Position numbers and translations under genes: made by a program. 64,000 nucleotides of DNA from Serilophus lunatus (lineage: Eukaryota > Chordata > Aves > Passeriformes > Eurylaimidae), in the NCBI GenBank assembly GCA_013399895.1, contig VXBA01000723.1, positions 895,097-959,096 of the forward strand. Direction: 5' to 3'. This document shows positions 36,607 to 50,393 of the stretch, piece after piece (position 1 is the stretch's first letter; every line of letters begins with the position of its first letter). Under the pieces are notes generated by a model, which did no database searches, was not told the DNA's origin, and worked only from the letters and a program-made list of their open reading frames with translations.

Positions 36607-39600
36607 CAGTTCTCTGTGTGTCGCTTACATTTTGCAAGTGAAAAGTTGTGTATGTCTCTTGGGTCCTTCGTGAAACACAGCAAGTATGAATTTATTGTGA
36701 TTGTGGGCTTATTATTTATATGACAATTATGCTTTATAAAATATCTTGGTCAGTGGATATTGAGTTTGCTCTTAGCTATTGTAAAAAGTATAGACTTCTT
36801 TTAATTCCCTCCATGGAAGGAGAAGTAGTAGAGATTTTAAATTCGGAGGGATGCACTGAAACAGTAACCAGAGAGTGAGCCAGCTCCCTGTAGCTGACAG
36901 ATGCTCCCAAAGGACATGTTGCCAGCTGATGTAATTTCGAATGGTTCCCTCCTGGAAGCTTGGTCTTGCTTTAGCATCAGTGCTGGTATTAAGAATTAGG
37001 AAACCATAACTGTGCTTACCAAGTGTTAACTAGTAAATTCATCTGTAGACAATAGTACAGATATTTCAAAGCTTTTCCCCTCAAAAATACTGAAATTTTC
37101 TTCGCATAAGATCATTTTCATATTGAATGAAAAGAAAACATAACCTGCAAAATCCTGGTAAAAGTGTGCATCTTTTCATCAGGAAGACAACAAATGCTTT
37201 CTCTGCAGTCTAGTTTCAGTTTGGTTTGTTATATTACACTTGGTATAGATTGTATAGATTCTTTGTTTTAATTTAACATGCAGGAAATAGTTGTATAAAA
37301 TGCGTATTTTGCTGTAGAAATACAAATCCTTTTAGCCTTATTGCACATGTAGGTTTTTGAGATCTTTAAGAAAAAATATTCTTCTAGTATTATTTAAAAA
37401 AATAATTTGCCACAAGAAGGTTTTCAAGGCTGGATTTTTCTACTCTTATGCATTTCCAATCTATTTCATACAGACTTCTCCCCACTGACTCTAATCAAAT
37501 TAATGACGACAAGAACATTATGAGTTTGGCTTTTGGAGGTTTAGCCCAATTATTAAGTTGAAAAAATTTGTTCTCAGGGAATAATGCAAAATAGATTTGG
37601 AGTATATGATGTTGATGCCTCACTTTTTTTGTGCTTGTATTTCTTGCTGATTTTCATTATCATTTTCCTGCTACTATCTTCTAAAATTTCTAACATCTAA
37701 TTTTAGAGGTTTTACCCTGCAGATCTAATTCAGTCTATCCTGTACAGGTATCACTTTCTTCCCTTAGTAGGCTTTTCACTGTCACTTTTTCCTCCCAAGA
37801 TAAATCTTAGTCATAAAGCCACTAGCCTTCTTTTCACTTACAAATATATTGCCAATGTAGACTCAGAGCATAATGAAACTTTAGCAGTTGGACAGATTTA
37901 CAGCAGCTCACACAGAAATTCATACAAGGTAGAATCCTCAAGGTAGGCACCATGCAGATTTTGTGCAAGACAGCACATTGGGGTAAATCTAAATACCCTC
38001 AGATTTTTACTTAATTCACTGATATTTATAAATATTAGTAAACCACTTTCACTAGACATTGACCTCATATTAGTCATCAGTTGTTAGCTAACATTAGGTA
38101 GTATATCTCTCATTTGAGAGCTAGTAGGACAGTTTTTGACAATAAGTTCTTTATCTTTCTGCAGGAAGAATGACCATTGTATTACTTTGATGAATACTTT
38201 ATGGGCAAGTCAGCTGTAAATAGGTATTTTCCTCTGAAATTAAGTTAGAACAGCAATCATTCAATGCAGACAGAAGAGGCAGAAGATATTACATGGCTGA
38301 AAAATAGGTTCAGAATAATGAAATATAGAAGATTTTCATCCGTAAAAGAAAATGGGAAGTTTATTTAGAAGGACAGAGTTTAGGAAGAACTCTAGGTTCT
38401 TTTCCATTCTACACGTGTAAGATGTACCCTGCTTGTACTCTGCAGATCACTTGCAGAAGTGAATTAAAGTATTATTAAAATTGCTCTCTTCCAGCCATTC
38501 AGAAGGTATTCAGATTGCACAATGGGAAGATGTGGACGTGTTTTTCTCACTTTGTTGGTATATGGGTCACTTAAGAGTTTAAGTTAAACATTATGTGTGA
38601 CTTTCAAAATTAGATATGTTTTCTTTGATCAAAAAATTCAGTTAAAATAGTAGAGGTTTAAGTGGGTTATGTTGTAGGCTACGATTTTTTTAATTTTCAT
38701 GTGATCTTATAGTAGATAGACTCAGCAATGCTTTGTAGATGAGCTTAATGAGTTACATGGGGCATAAAAGGAAATGATGGAAAACCAGATTGAGAACAGA
38801 TGCTAGAATAATTTTTTCTCTTGGAGAATAACAATATGTGTAATGGCCTAATGGGTTAGGTTGGTAAAGCAAAAACACAGATACTAGTCAAGTTCTAAAT
38901 GAGATGCACCCTTGGAGACAGATGAATTTTAGACTGTAAAACTGGGCAGATTAAATTGTATTTATTGGATTCCTAAAAATGTTGTAAAATAAGTTATATT
39001 GTATCTTGTTATTGCATGGCTTTTTAAGACTAAAATTAGGTTTTTAAATAGATAGATGTTTTCCTGAAGTGTGTAAATAAAATGAAAGAGTTATAAAAGT
39101 TTAATATTTCCTTTCTTCTTAGACATGTCTTTGAATGAAATTAATACCTCAACTGATATTATAAAAATTAGAATTAGAAATGCTATTAACTCTTTATATG
39201 ATCAAAACTTCAATGTTAATTACCTTTCCAGAATACTTGACTAAATTAATTATTCCATGACTATTGTACATTGTCTTTTAAAAAAATGCTTTTTGTACTA
39301 CTGAATGGCATCTGTTATATAATACTATTGCTTTGATACTGATGTTTTTTCAGGTTTGGAAATATGTCAGCCATTCATAATACCAAAAATAGCTTATTTG
39401 AATAGAAGCCAATAAATACTCAGACAACTCACATATTTTTGCTATTATTTAGGGAGATATAAAATTACATATTTCTGGATTTTTTTATCAATTAGCTGGA
39501 CTAGAGTAGAGATTTCTATTAAATTAACTGCTGCTGTTTTTAAATTCTGAATGAAGTCAAACTTTTATGATATTAGCTTAACATTCCTTATTTGGCATAC

Positions 39601-42600
39601 TACAGGAATATGATAAAGAATAGCTTATACAATTTCGAAGTTTCTTCTTTGTGTTTTCAGTTTAGTAATTTTCCTATTTTGCTGTAAAGTAGTAGTTCAA
39701 CAGCATAGAAAATATAAAATACTTGTTCCTGGCAATGCTTCCGCTTTTTAAGATCAGAAAAAAGAATTGATGAAGTATTAAACTCCTCCGCTACTTCAAA
39801 CCTCTTGAAGATTTTGCAGGGTTAAATCTTTGCCAGATGAATTATATTTGCTTCCACAGTCAGTATAATACCAAAATAAAAGTAAAGTGACAATTTATAT
39901 TCTGTGTCCGATATTCTGGCTAAATCAAGGGAAAAGTCATTATAAACTCTACTTTGTTTAAATGAAATGTTTAGAGTTGGCTTCCAGCAGTGGAGAGTTG
40001 GTTATCCAACTAGTATGTGAGGGTATATAAGAACCAGTTTTTAGTAACTGCACACAATAACGAATATATTCCTGAATGTACACAGATGCAATGAAAAGCA
40101 CTCTCAACATTTAAAAAAGACAAGGCCAATTTTATCTCTTTTGTTTTATTTCTTTGGTAAATATAACACTCTTGTTAGTACATTTATAGATTTCCAAATG
40201 CCTTCAAACTGGGGATACGAAAGAGCTTTATAGAACTATGGTTTGAAGTCAATGTGATGGCTTCAGCTGTCTTGTAAAAGCTCATTAAAGTCAATAAGAG
40301 ATTTCTATTGGCTTTAATGGGTTTGGACAAGGCTCTTTATGAGTTAAGTTTCACAATCCAGTGTCAGGGCAAAAAGGGCTATCCTCTGCCTCATCCTCCT
40401 GGGAAACCTGAGACACAGGTAGTTTGATTATCTTCTAAAACCAAAATTTTTGGCTCAGCCAGGTCCCTATGCTAGTCCTTTTACTAAAATATGTCTGTCT
40501 TTAATGTGTTTACTCTCCAAATGAAATCCCATTGAACCTGACTCTAGTTTTTTTGTTTACAGAAGTTTTACATTCATAATAGTAAATTGCTTTTAGCGAG
40601 CATTACTGTAGAGGCCATTTTTATGAATGTCTATATAAGCAATTCTGTACTTTAAATTCATGCAACAAAATATCTGAAAAATGTTTCTGTCTGTTCAATT
40701 ATGTTTTCTTTCAGCAGCACAAACCTGTAGACTGCAGCTAGAAAATTCTATAGTTAAGGATGACACTCAAAATCACTGAATATGATGGACATGTTAGTTA
40801 TTTGAATTTGCTTTTCAAAGCCTATCATCATCTCTTTCAGCTATAAACTAGAAATGGCTTAACTGTTAACCCTCAATGAGCAAATTTAATTAGTAATAGA
40901 ATGTGGCCTCTTAATTTTTAGACTTATCTAGTATTTTTCTCTGTAACTGTTGTTAGTGAATACAAGTAGTCAAACCCAGAAAATATGATAGTAATTTCAA
41001 CTGAAATATGATACTTCTAGTGAAGTGCAGTGGTGAAAAGGAAAACATTTGAACCGAGAGGTCTGAAGCTTGTGAGAGTAGCTCTGCTTCATGGCTCTGT
41101 CACCTTCTTAGGGAGGTTCAGAGGATAGCTGCAGGAAGAAACAGATCTCTTCCTGTGGTTTTGAACTACTTACATAACAGCAAACAAAGAATGCCACATG
41201 TCCTAAAAGTGCGCATCATCTTGGTGATGATCTTGCCATCTGCTGAAGCTCTCATATATGAGCTATAAACTAGTGCAAGAATTGCATATCTCCCTGAAAC
41301 AGATCAGCCTCTAAGGCAAAAGGTGAGAAGAGTTTAACAACTCACAGCAGTGCACTGAACAGCACCACATTAAATTGCACAATAAGGTATATAGGTAAGG
41401 CACAATTCCCACAGAGACTTCTACTAGGCCTCAAAATACTGCCTGACCCTGTTTGTATATCCCATACTCCAATCAACCCTTTGAAGAGGCTTAAAACAGA
41501 TAGTTTCAATAGCAGGGACCCAAACCCTATTTTTCTTAGTTTAGACCAAAGTCAAGAGGAGATAGTCAAGTAGGGCAATTAAAAGGTGTAATTTCAGCAA
41601 GAAAACTGTTATCTGTGCTTACATTCATAAAGTTAATGTAGGTTAGGAAAATGGTGATGACAAAGTAGTCAGTGAAGGCTGGGAATGACCTACAGGGGAC
41701 TTATCTGCTTTAAGTTGCTAGCTGATGTTGCAGATTCTTCTGATTTCTTTTTGCTACTGCTGCCACCAGTAGTTGAGCTTTTTAAATTTTGTCTTGGGGA
41801 GTAGCATGCCTCTTATTGAATCAGTGACATTTCTACTTTTGGGAATTAAAGAAGAAATGAGGCTATGTTTAAATAGGATGCATAATAGAAATATGCAGTC
41901 AATGCCGTCCTGTAACACTTATCTCTGGCCACTGGCAAAAATGAAATAAGTAAAATTGTTTACAATCAGAAAAAAGTCTTTGCATGTGGAGCATGAAGGT
42001 ACCGGTAGTAAATAGCATGCATACACCACTTGAACTTGTAAAAATCTATGATGAATAAAATGGATAAGACATTATGTGTTATGACTGATGATAAATAAAC
42101 CTCAAAGGGTAAATATGCTTGTCCCTTTTGAGAGGATATTATATGTGAGATGCAAATTGGGATGGTGGCTTGTCTATGGAGAATGACAATTCACTCCAGG
42201 AGCTGCTGAAGGGGAGACTTGATGATGGCCTGACTGTCCATAAAATTATCTTGACGAACTGAATTTGCAGTATAGGAAACACAAATTCCCTTTAGCTATT
42301 CTGATTCTTTTGAGAAGTAAAATATTTAGCCTGATTCTAGTCTAAACCAATGCATAAAAATTAATCTTTCGAACAGCCTAGCTTTTGTCATTTGACTAAA
42401 AGCTCTCAATTAAGACTGCTCTATTTCTTAGCAATGGAAAGCTTGCTTTTTGTCTTAGTTATGTCAAATCTTAAACATTTAAGGCAGTCTAGCTAATTTT
42501 CCCTATTACTGTACTTGTAAATGTAACTTATTTAGTATTGATAAAGCTTCATTCATTCTGCTTATGGAACACGTTTGATATAATAGACAAGCATGATGAA

Positions 42601-43074
42601 TTATTAATGTAAATATTTAATATTTCTGAATGCAAGTACCTTTAAAGAATTTTTCGGCCACATTGGAAAGAATCATAGTCTGAGCAGTCTACACCTGTTT
42701 TTGGCAACACTTATATTGAAATAACTATGAAAAAATAGTTGAAACAGTGTTAGATCGATTTAATGAAATATTACAAGAGATCAGAGAGCCGTCAGATTCA
42801 TGCCATCATTTTTAATTAACTAATTTGAACAGCTCTGCATTCAAATATAATATTTGCTGAACCCTGTATACCCTTTCATCAGTTTCTTTATAATTCTATT
42901 TCTGTCGTTACAGCTTGAAATTTGATATATTTGATAATCACCACAGCATTTATAGCATTATATTGTCAATATAAAACCAAATAATTATTTTTTTTTTAAT
43001 GGAAGTGAAGCACAAATGGTTTCACTCGATAGGGAATTTTGATTCATGCTAGCATTCATGTTAAGATTTTCCAG
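36607..43074. other. AT-rich intron after the exon, nothing recognised
   Basis: About 6.5 kb free of recognisable repeats and with almost no open frame over 60 codons. It is the most repeat-poor stretch of the window. I cannot judge conservation without an alignment. Confidence 0.55.
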
Positions 43075-43430
43075 GAGTTTTTCAAGGAGACCTCACAACT
43101 GTCCTCAGCCTACCATACACTGTACGAGGAAGGCAGGGCCAGGCTCTTCTCAGAGGTACAGAGTTGTAGGACAAGAGACAACAGGCACAGCACTGGAAGT
43201 ACTGAATAGATATTAGGGTATTTATTTATTTATTTATTTATTTATTTATTTTGTTATGGGGAACACATGCATTGATTATTGAGAAAGTTTGGAAGATCTC
43301 CGTTCTTGGGGATATTAAAAAAATCTGACTGGACAAAGCCCTGAGCAACCTGACTTGGCCCTGCTCTGAGTAGGAGGCAGGACAAGATGACTTCCAGATG
43401 TCCCTTCTTACCTATATGTTTCTGAATGTA
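43075..43430 (+). mobile_element. CR1 fragment with an embedded TTTA microsatellite
   Basis: The 5' half (43085-43200) matches the CR1 ORF2 C-terminal region (AGGAGACCTCACAACTGTCC, CTCAG.. and AGGACAAGAGACAACAGGCA). The 3' half (43300-43420) matches its end, with CTTGGGGATATTAAAAAAAT, CTGACTGGACAAAGCCCTGA, GCAACCTGACTTGGCCCTGC and GACAAGATGACTTCCAGATG. Between them, where the consensus encodes the W-N-x-L-P-region, lies a (TATT)n run and unrelated sequence. The copy is interrupted and non-coding. Confidence 0.8.
43219..43252. repeat. (TATT)n microsatellite, 34 bp
   Basis: About 8.5 uninterrupted TATT units inside the CR1 copy. Uninterrupted tetranucleotide runs of this length are usually polymorphic. 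Confidence 0.9.
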
Positions 43431-46282
43431 TAGAAAACTAATTTTATCTCATCAGTAAACTGTTCTATTTAGGACAGGACAGTAAATGGACAAGTTATGT
43501 GTTAACACTGACGGAACCACATCTACTAAGAGTGCGAAAATGGTAAATTGATTTACTATAGTAATATGTTTTTATTGCTGCAGTATCTCAGATGATTGAT
43601 TATCAAGGACATAAAATTCCATTTCAGACTGTGCAATTGGTTTATGCAAACCTTTATTTGTATTTCCTCTGTTCTAAATGGAATAGTTTGGAAAATATAC
43701 TAGGTATTATGAATTCTGGCCAAGTTTAAAATTCAGTCCTAGCAGAGTAGAAAAAAGCAGCACCCCAAACTTTATAGGGGTGTTAGGGAGCAAATAGAAA
43801 TATTTAAGCTAGATCACTAGGATCCTGTTCATGCAAACAACTTTTTGTATATGGTTTTATGCCTACAAGTTCTTCTTAATAAAGCCAAGGGACTGCATGA
43901 TTCAGACTGCTTCTTTTGTTTATATTTGTGTTTTCTCTTTCTCGTATTTTGAAAGATGCAGTGAATAAAGCACCTCAGTTTAAATGGAATCATTTTGCTA
44001 ATTCTGGTGTTGACAGCTAGTAATATATTACATTTTTAGAGTCAGAACTTTTCCTATTGAGTAATTGAATTTCTGATTGCTGTCTAAACCATCAAAGCAT
44101 TTATTTATTTTTTAATGTAGTTATTAATTTATTTTTCTAAAATACAATCATAATGAACAAATTTATTTATTAATTTTAAAAGAATTCAAATTGTAAAAGT
44201 ATAGAGATATTTTTTCTGGTGAACATAATCATGGTCTTGCCAGAGAAACTTTCCTATTGCTGGTAAAATCTCACTGCAGGAGAGACAAGTAAGGATAATT
44301 CTTGAGAAGTAGTTCCCACAGAATATTACATTTGGTGAGAGAAAATGCCTACTAACAGAGGAATAAATATGTTTGCAAAACAAATCATAAAATATATTCC
44401 TCTTTCTATGATTACTAATTGAGATAATGATACTTAATTAAAGTTGGGTATAGTTAATTTACTTCCTCTGAGGATTTGGGCACTGCAGATTAGCTTTTAT
44501 TAGGGTTTTAAATTTTATGTAGGTTTCAATTAAGAGCTACTGCAAGTCAGTGTTGGAATCAGGAACCAGCACAATTTTAATTCTTCTCTTGTCAACCTTG
44601 AAATTTAGAAAAAAACTTGTACAAAATAGTAAAAGAGTAAAAAAGAGTTGTGTATAAAAGGAAAACTCAAATTAGTAGCAGCATGAAATAGTAATAACTC
44701 CGTGGTGCTTCCTGTGTAGTTAACATATACTGTTTCCTCTTCCACTTATGCACAATTTATGAAGCTATAATGTCTGTCCTCATGGATTTACTGAAAACAT
44801 GTTTAATGGCATTTGATGAAGGACAGAAATCAGGTGACCAGTAGGTCTTTGTGGTAATGAGGACAAGTCCCAGGTAAACCTTTGACAGTAAACCTTGATA
44901 CATGACAATGTCTGTAAGATGCAAGATCTGTAACTCAATATCACATTTTCTAATTGCAAAATTGCATTTTTACCCTAGGGCATCTTTCCCAATGTGATTT
45001 TAATGAATGCTGATCTGAAATATATAAATAAGTATTAGGAACTTTTACCAATGCTGTCTTTTCTTCCTTGCAATATCTTTTCTTGAAGCTGAGAGATCAG
45101 ACTAGAAGTTTTAGGAGATGTCAACTTGTAAGCCTAATATTTGTGAGCTATCACTTGTTGAAATGAGGGGAGAAGGAAACTGAGGCAGTAGTTAACATGA
45201 TGTGATGATAAGATCTGATATTTCTTTCCTACCAAAGATATAAATCTGAAGATGCTGAACAATTTGCACTTTAAAACATGGATCATGGATCAATAACTGA
45301 TCAATAATCAGAAATTAAAAAGAAAAGAGAAATCTGCTATTCCATAAAATAACGCTTCCATTTCTGGTTGAAGTCATGCAATTTTAATAACAAAAATATG
45401 TGCAGCATCAGTCAAAAGTAAAAAAGAAACAAAAAAAAAATCTTTAATTATTCTGTGATGGTAAAATGAGTTATCAGGTATTTGCTGAAAGAGTCACTCC
45501 ACTGTGCTTCCTAAGAGCATAGAAAATGAACCCTGCAATAACTGCTTTACAGCCATTGGGTTAATGTAAGTGAAGTGGTACTTATGCAATACTGGACATA
45601 GTTAGAGCTTATTAAAAACTGTACTCCATGTACTCCATGTTGTAAAATATAGCTTTGACTTGGTTCACAATTGAGATAGGAAAGCAAAGAGCTACAAACT
45701 TTCCCAATTTTACTTTTAGATCACATTAGCAGGATTCAGGTTTTTTTGTGGTTTAGCCAGTCAGAAATTTTAAAGACATAAGCTCAGCTTCCTTCCACTA
45801 AAAATGCTCAAAAGAAATAATAGAAAATTTAAAAATCATATCTTTCTAGCAGTTTAATATTTTAAGTTCCATATTATGCCTGATCATATTCACATACTTT
45901 CATATTATGCAAATTCCAGTTTAATCTGCAATTTTTTAAAAACTGAGATCTGTACAATTTAGATGCCAAAATAACAGACTCTGGACTTCTCTGTAACAGA
46001 TGTGAAACTGGTATCCAACATTGAATTTTGGCCATATACATGCTCTATCTAATGAAAGCCAGGGGAAGTCTATGACCAAAACAAGGTGTAATACACTGAA
46101 AAAAGAGAGGGATCAGAAGAAGTAACTAGCTACAAAATTCTCCATGACTGCTCCTTGGCAGGTTGTGGCTCCACCTATTGCAATGACTAGCTTCACATCT
46201 CGGAGGCTTTGGCAGGTAGAAAGAGCACACCAGATGACGATTTTTACAATTTTAGTGTTTAGAAAAAGTCATTTCAGGATCC

Positions 46283-46304
46283 TTTTTTTTTTTTTTTTTT
46301 CCCC
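46283..46304. repeat. Poly-T (18) followed by CCCC
   Basis: Homopolymer T at 46283-46300, then four C. No retroposon body was recognised on either side. Confidence 0.85.
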
Positions 46305-49300
46305 AGGCTCTTATAGTTCTGTCACAACCATGAGACACTAATTTCAATTTGTTCTTCAAAATGTTGGTAATATAGGTTTTCTCATATATGATAAGCCAGA
46401 AATAAAAATTGGAAAATAAGGGAACTTGACAAAAGATTAAAACAAGTATTCAATCAACATAAAGCATTTCACAAAGCATTGACTTAGCAAAATTCAACCC
46501 AACCAGGTTTAGAGTTACCCAAGTATCAAGAAGAGAAAATCAGAAGAGGAAGAACTAAAGATAGAGTGAGAAAGACAGACAGAATTATAGCTATTGCCTT
46601 AGATCTAGGGTAGATCCAGCTACCAGAAGTCTAAGAATGGTAGGGCAGCAAGCACATGGGAGGCCACATGATCCTAGTTTTATTTACTCTGGACTCCTGT
46701 GGCCACTCCTCCCTGGTGGGGCTTCAGGTCTGCCAGCCATATGGAATTTGCGTTAGGTGCTCCAGGGGATGTGGTGTGGGGCAGTACTGCCAGTGTGCCA
46801 GTCACTGGCAACTGCACTCAAGGCTCTCAAGGAGATGGAGTATGGAGGGGCAGAGCACAGTTCCACCTTGGCAGAACCTGATATGCCCCTCCCCTAATAC
46901 ACAGAGCTGTTTTGAGCCAGTAATAAGTTTAATAACTTTTTTTGGTTCCTCACAACATCTCTCATAATAGTAGAAGCAAACCTTGCATTTCTGTTACAGC
47001 ATTCATCTCATGTTTGAACTATTTCTTTGAAAAAGAAAATAATAAATTTACTGTCTTGATCATTTATATTTGAATTTACATGTAGCGTGGTTTGTATAGA
47101 AGGCCTTATTTCACATCTGTGTTTTAGTTTGAAGTTTCAGGAAGTGCAGCAGCCTGAAGTAAGTCATGCACTCATAAAGAAGAAAATTATAATGGGATAT
47201 CTATCTTCCCTGGTTTGCTTTCAGAGTTCTCTCCTGGCACACTTTACACAAATTAATTTGACAGTAACAAAAACTAAAAAGGTATTTGGATTACTTCAGC
47301 AGTAAACTAGCAACAGAACCATGTCATTTCAATTTATCACTTGTCTTTAAGTGTGTGAAATCTTAGTTCTTCATCACATTGCAGTAGATTGCTTATATAT
47401 AGAAAAAGGCTGCAGACTTCACAGAGAGGAAAAAAAATTATCGACTGCCAGCTGAGCCTTCACAATCTCCCTGACTTGCAAATTTTTTTTACTGAATCTC
47501 ATACCACCTGAAGTAGAACAGCACGGTAACCTCAGTTTTACCCCTCTTACTATGTCTCAAATTGTTAGGGATTTATCCATCAAAAAGACCTCTGCCCCAA
47601 ATATCATGCTCGGCGTTTGAAATTATAACCTAAAAGGCAAATCCTGTGAAACCAAATATAACTTCTACAGGTAGATTTATCCTACTAACATAAATGTGAG
47701 TTTCTTGCTACACTGAAGAAATCTGTTATATACAGAGGACTACACAAGAAAGAGCACATCCACTCACCTTATTCAATGAGGTTTGCATAAAGATTTTGAA
47801 AACAAAAGGAAAAAATATATTAAAAAAGTTAAAGAATGGAATTCTAAATCTTTTCCTGTGAAAGGTTCTACGGAAACTGAAAAGTTGATGTGGGCTAAAC
47901 TGATGGTATGTTACAAAGTTGTTGTTAAACAAGTAGCAAACATACAAAGAATGCTGTTAGCTGCAGATAGGCCCAGTTTTAAGGTCTCTCTTGTTTGTAA
48001 GCTCAGAAACAAATAAATATAATTTCTTCTTGTAGAGCAAATCTGAAGTTTTCTTTGTCAAAATATAGGAGGTAAGAGCAGACATATTATTTTTACAGAA
48101 TCCAAGATTTGAAGTGAATAATTTATCTATTGAAAATCTGACTTGATTTACTAAGCCTAATTAAAGAACTAGCACACTTTTCATCTAAAAAACCCAGTGA
48201 ATAAATTCTTCCAACTCAGTGATAAATATCTATGTAAAATGAACTTATTAAAACAACAACAGTATAAATCTTTATTTCAAATTATATTACTTTATTTTTA
48301 AGAGGACTTAATAATATGCTGCCTTCTGTAGTATGTAATGGTTTCATTATTGATCATTAAGACCTTATGCTCTTGATAACGTCTTACCGCAAAACTAAGA
48401 ATAATGATACAAATCCAGCAATAGTATAACACCGTTAGGTTCAACAAAGCATTGATATATTGGGCAGAAATGAGGTTTCATTATTCTTTAGAGGTTTTTT
48501 CTTTGTCAGAACAGATAGGTACTTTTTCTGAAAAGCAAATTCTATAACCTAGGGACAAATAGTTCTCTTTACCAGAACTTGAGATGGTAGCTGATACCAG
48601 TGATATCTGGAAAATATTCTATTATCTTGGGAAGAAAAACATTAAGTTTATTCTTTCAGAATTCCACTTTAAAGCCTTTATCCTTAGCTCTCTAGAGAAA
48701 GTCCCAACTGACACTTAAATGCATGTTTTTTAAATGAGATTCATAAGGGACAAAATCTATCAGTTTCCTATGGGGGAAAAAATAGAGAGATGCTTCTTAC
48801 AGGTTTTGAAATAAAAAATTAAATTATGTCTTTAAAGTGGAATGGTGCCAGCTTTTTGGAGACTAATTTAAACTTTTCATAGAATAGGTGTTACAGGTAG
48901 CTTTAGATTTTATGTCTTATCTGCAACCAAAGGAAAACAGGACAAAAGATACTTAGTTTTTTCATCATCTTGAAATTTCAGTAACAGTGCAAATTAAGCT
49001 CCAGTATTAAGTGGGCTTTCAGTGGCAGTGTTCTAGTGACATTAAGCAATCTCTTAGAGAATTTTACATTCATTTTTCTTTCTTGTACAAATACAAAGAT
49101 ACATTCCACTTTTAAAAATAATTACATACCTCCGTTGATGTCTAGGACATATGCAATAGTTTTATTACCTAAGTCAGGAAAAACTCCAGCAAGAAACCTT
49201 GTGTAAGCTACATTGGATTTATCTTCTGCCTGGTTTCTACAGTAGGTTAAAGTATTAAAAACCCAGGAAAAATCTTGTCTCTGTGGGTCTAACTGGGAGT

Positions 49301-50111
49301 TTTGCCAGAGGTCAGTGAGGTCAGGACTTCAGCCCCCAGCAGGTTTTTCCTACTGACGTTGTGCTGCAGACTTATGGCACCACAGACTGTTCCCAGCAAG
49401 GGATGGCACGCAGCTCTCCTTGCCATGCCTTCCTCCAGCCCCTGCTATGCTCCATCTGCCCAGGGTTGGCAGAGTCTGCAAAGAAAGAGATCATGTCTTT
49501 GTCACACAATTATGCACCAGAAGAATCTTGTTCCTGTTTCATATTTGAAGATTGCTTTTGTCATTCTAATGTTGATTTGTGGCAAATAAATGCTAAATGC
49601 ATAGATGAAGACCTAATCTTTCCATTTGTGTAGTAAGAACCTGTCCTTCAAACTACCATAGCCAGAGGTAGCACTTTGCCAGTGAGGAACACCGCCAAAT
49701 ATCTAAGGCTAATTCTAAATCTCATAACTGATTTCATGGTTTTTTTGACAATAAGAAAAAGGATTGCATACCACAAGTGGGATACTTTCCTTTTAGTTGT
49801 GTATATGAAAAGCATTAGTAGTTTTTGAACTGTTTGTTTTAATTCGTAGCCTCTGTGTATCGTGAGCTAAAAACAAAAATAGCCAGCAAATTGCAAATGC
49901 ATTTGAAGTAGGTTTACTTGATGATAGGTACAATTTGAAGCGTGAAACAGTAAACTGAAAAGTCCCCTGGGATTTTCAGTAATTAGCCAGAAATACAGTT
50001 AGTGGGGCACTGCTAATACAGTTATATAAAGAGGAAAAACACTTGCTAATAGTAACTTTTATTAGGCTACCCGAATAAAACTCACAGAGAGCCTCCTAGG
50101 ATAAATGGTTT

Positions 50112-50393
50112 TCTTTTTTCTTTCTTTTTCTTTTTTTTTTTTAATTTAACTTCAAAAAGTTTATTGGTCATTATTAAAAAAATATTTTTTTGTAATTTTT
50201 TTTGCAGTTTGGTTATGTATTTTTTTTTGTATTTTCACTCCCAATCCAGTCCTTTTAGTATACACAGGCTGAGGTAAGGCTTACAGAATTTTTTGGTGTT
50301 AAGTACAAAAATGTCTTTCAGGCCATGTGCAATTTCATCTAGTTTAATGTCTTACTCATCATAACTTTGTTTTCTTTTTTTTTTTTTTTTTTT
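50112..50393. repeat. T-rich low-complexity region
   Basis: Repeated T runs of 6-19 bases, with the longest at 50131-50142 and 50375-50393. On the opposite strand these are A tracts, but no SINE or processed pseudogene is attached that I can recognise. Confidence 0.7.

Noticed and set aside
36601..36723. Extension of the IMMP2L frame past 36600 to the stop at 36721-36723
   Set aside because: A strong GTAAGT donor sits exactly where the conserved protein continues differently, and the read-through residues do not match the conserved C-terminal region. Only a read-through isoform would use it.
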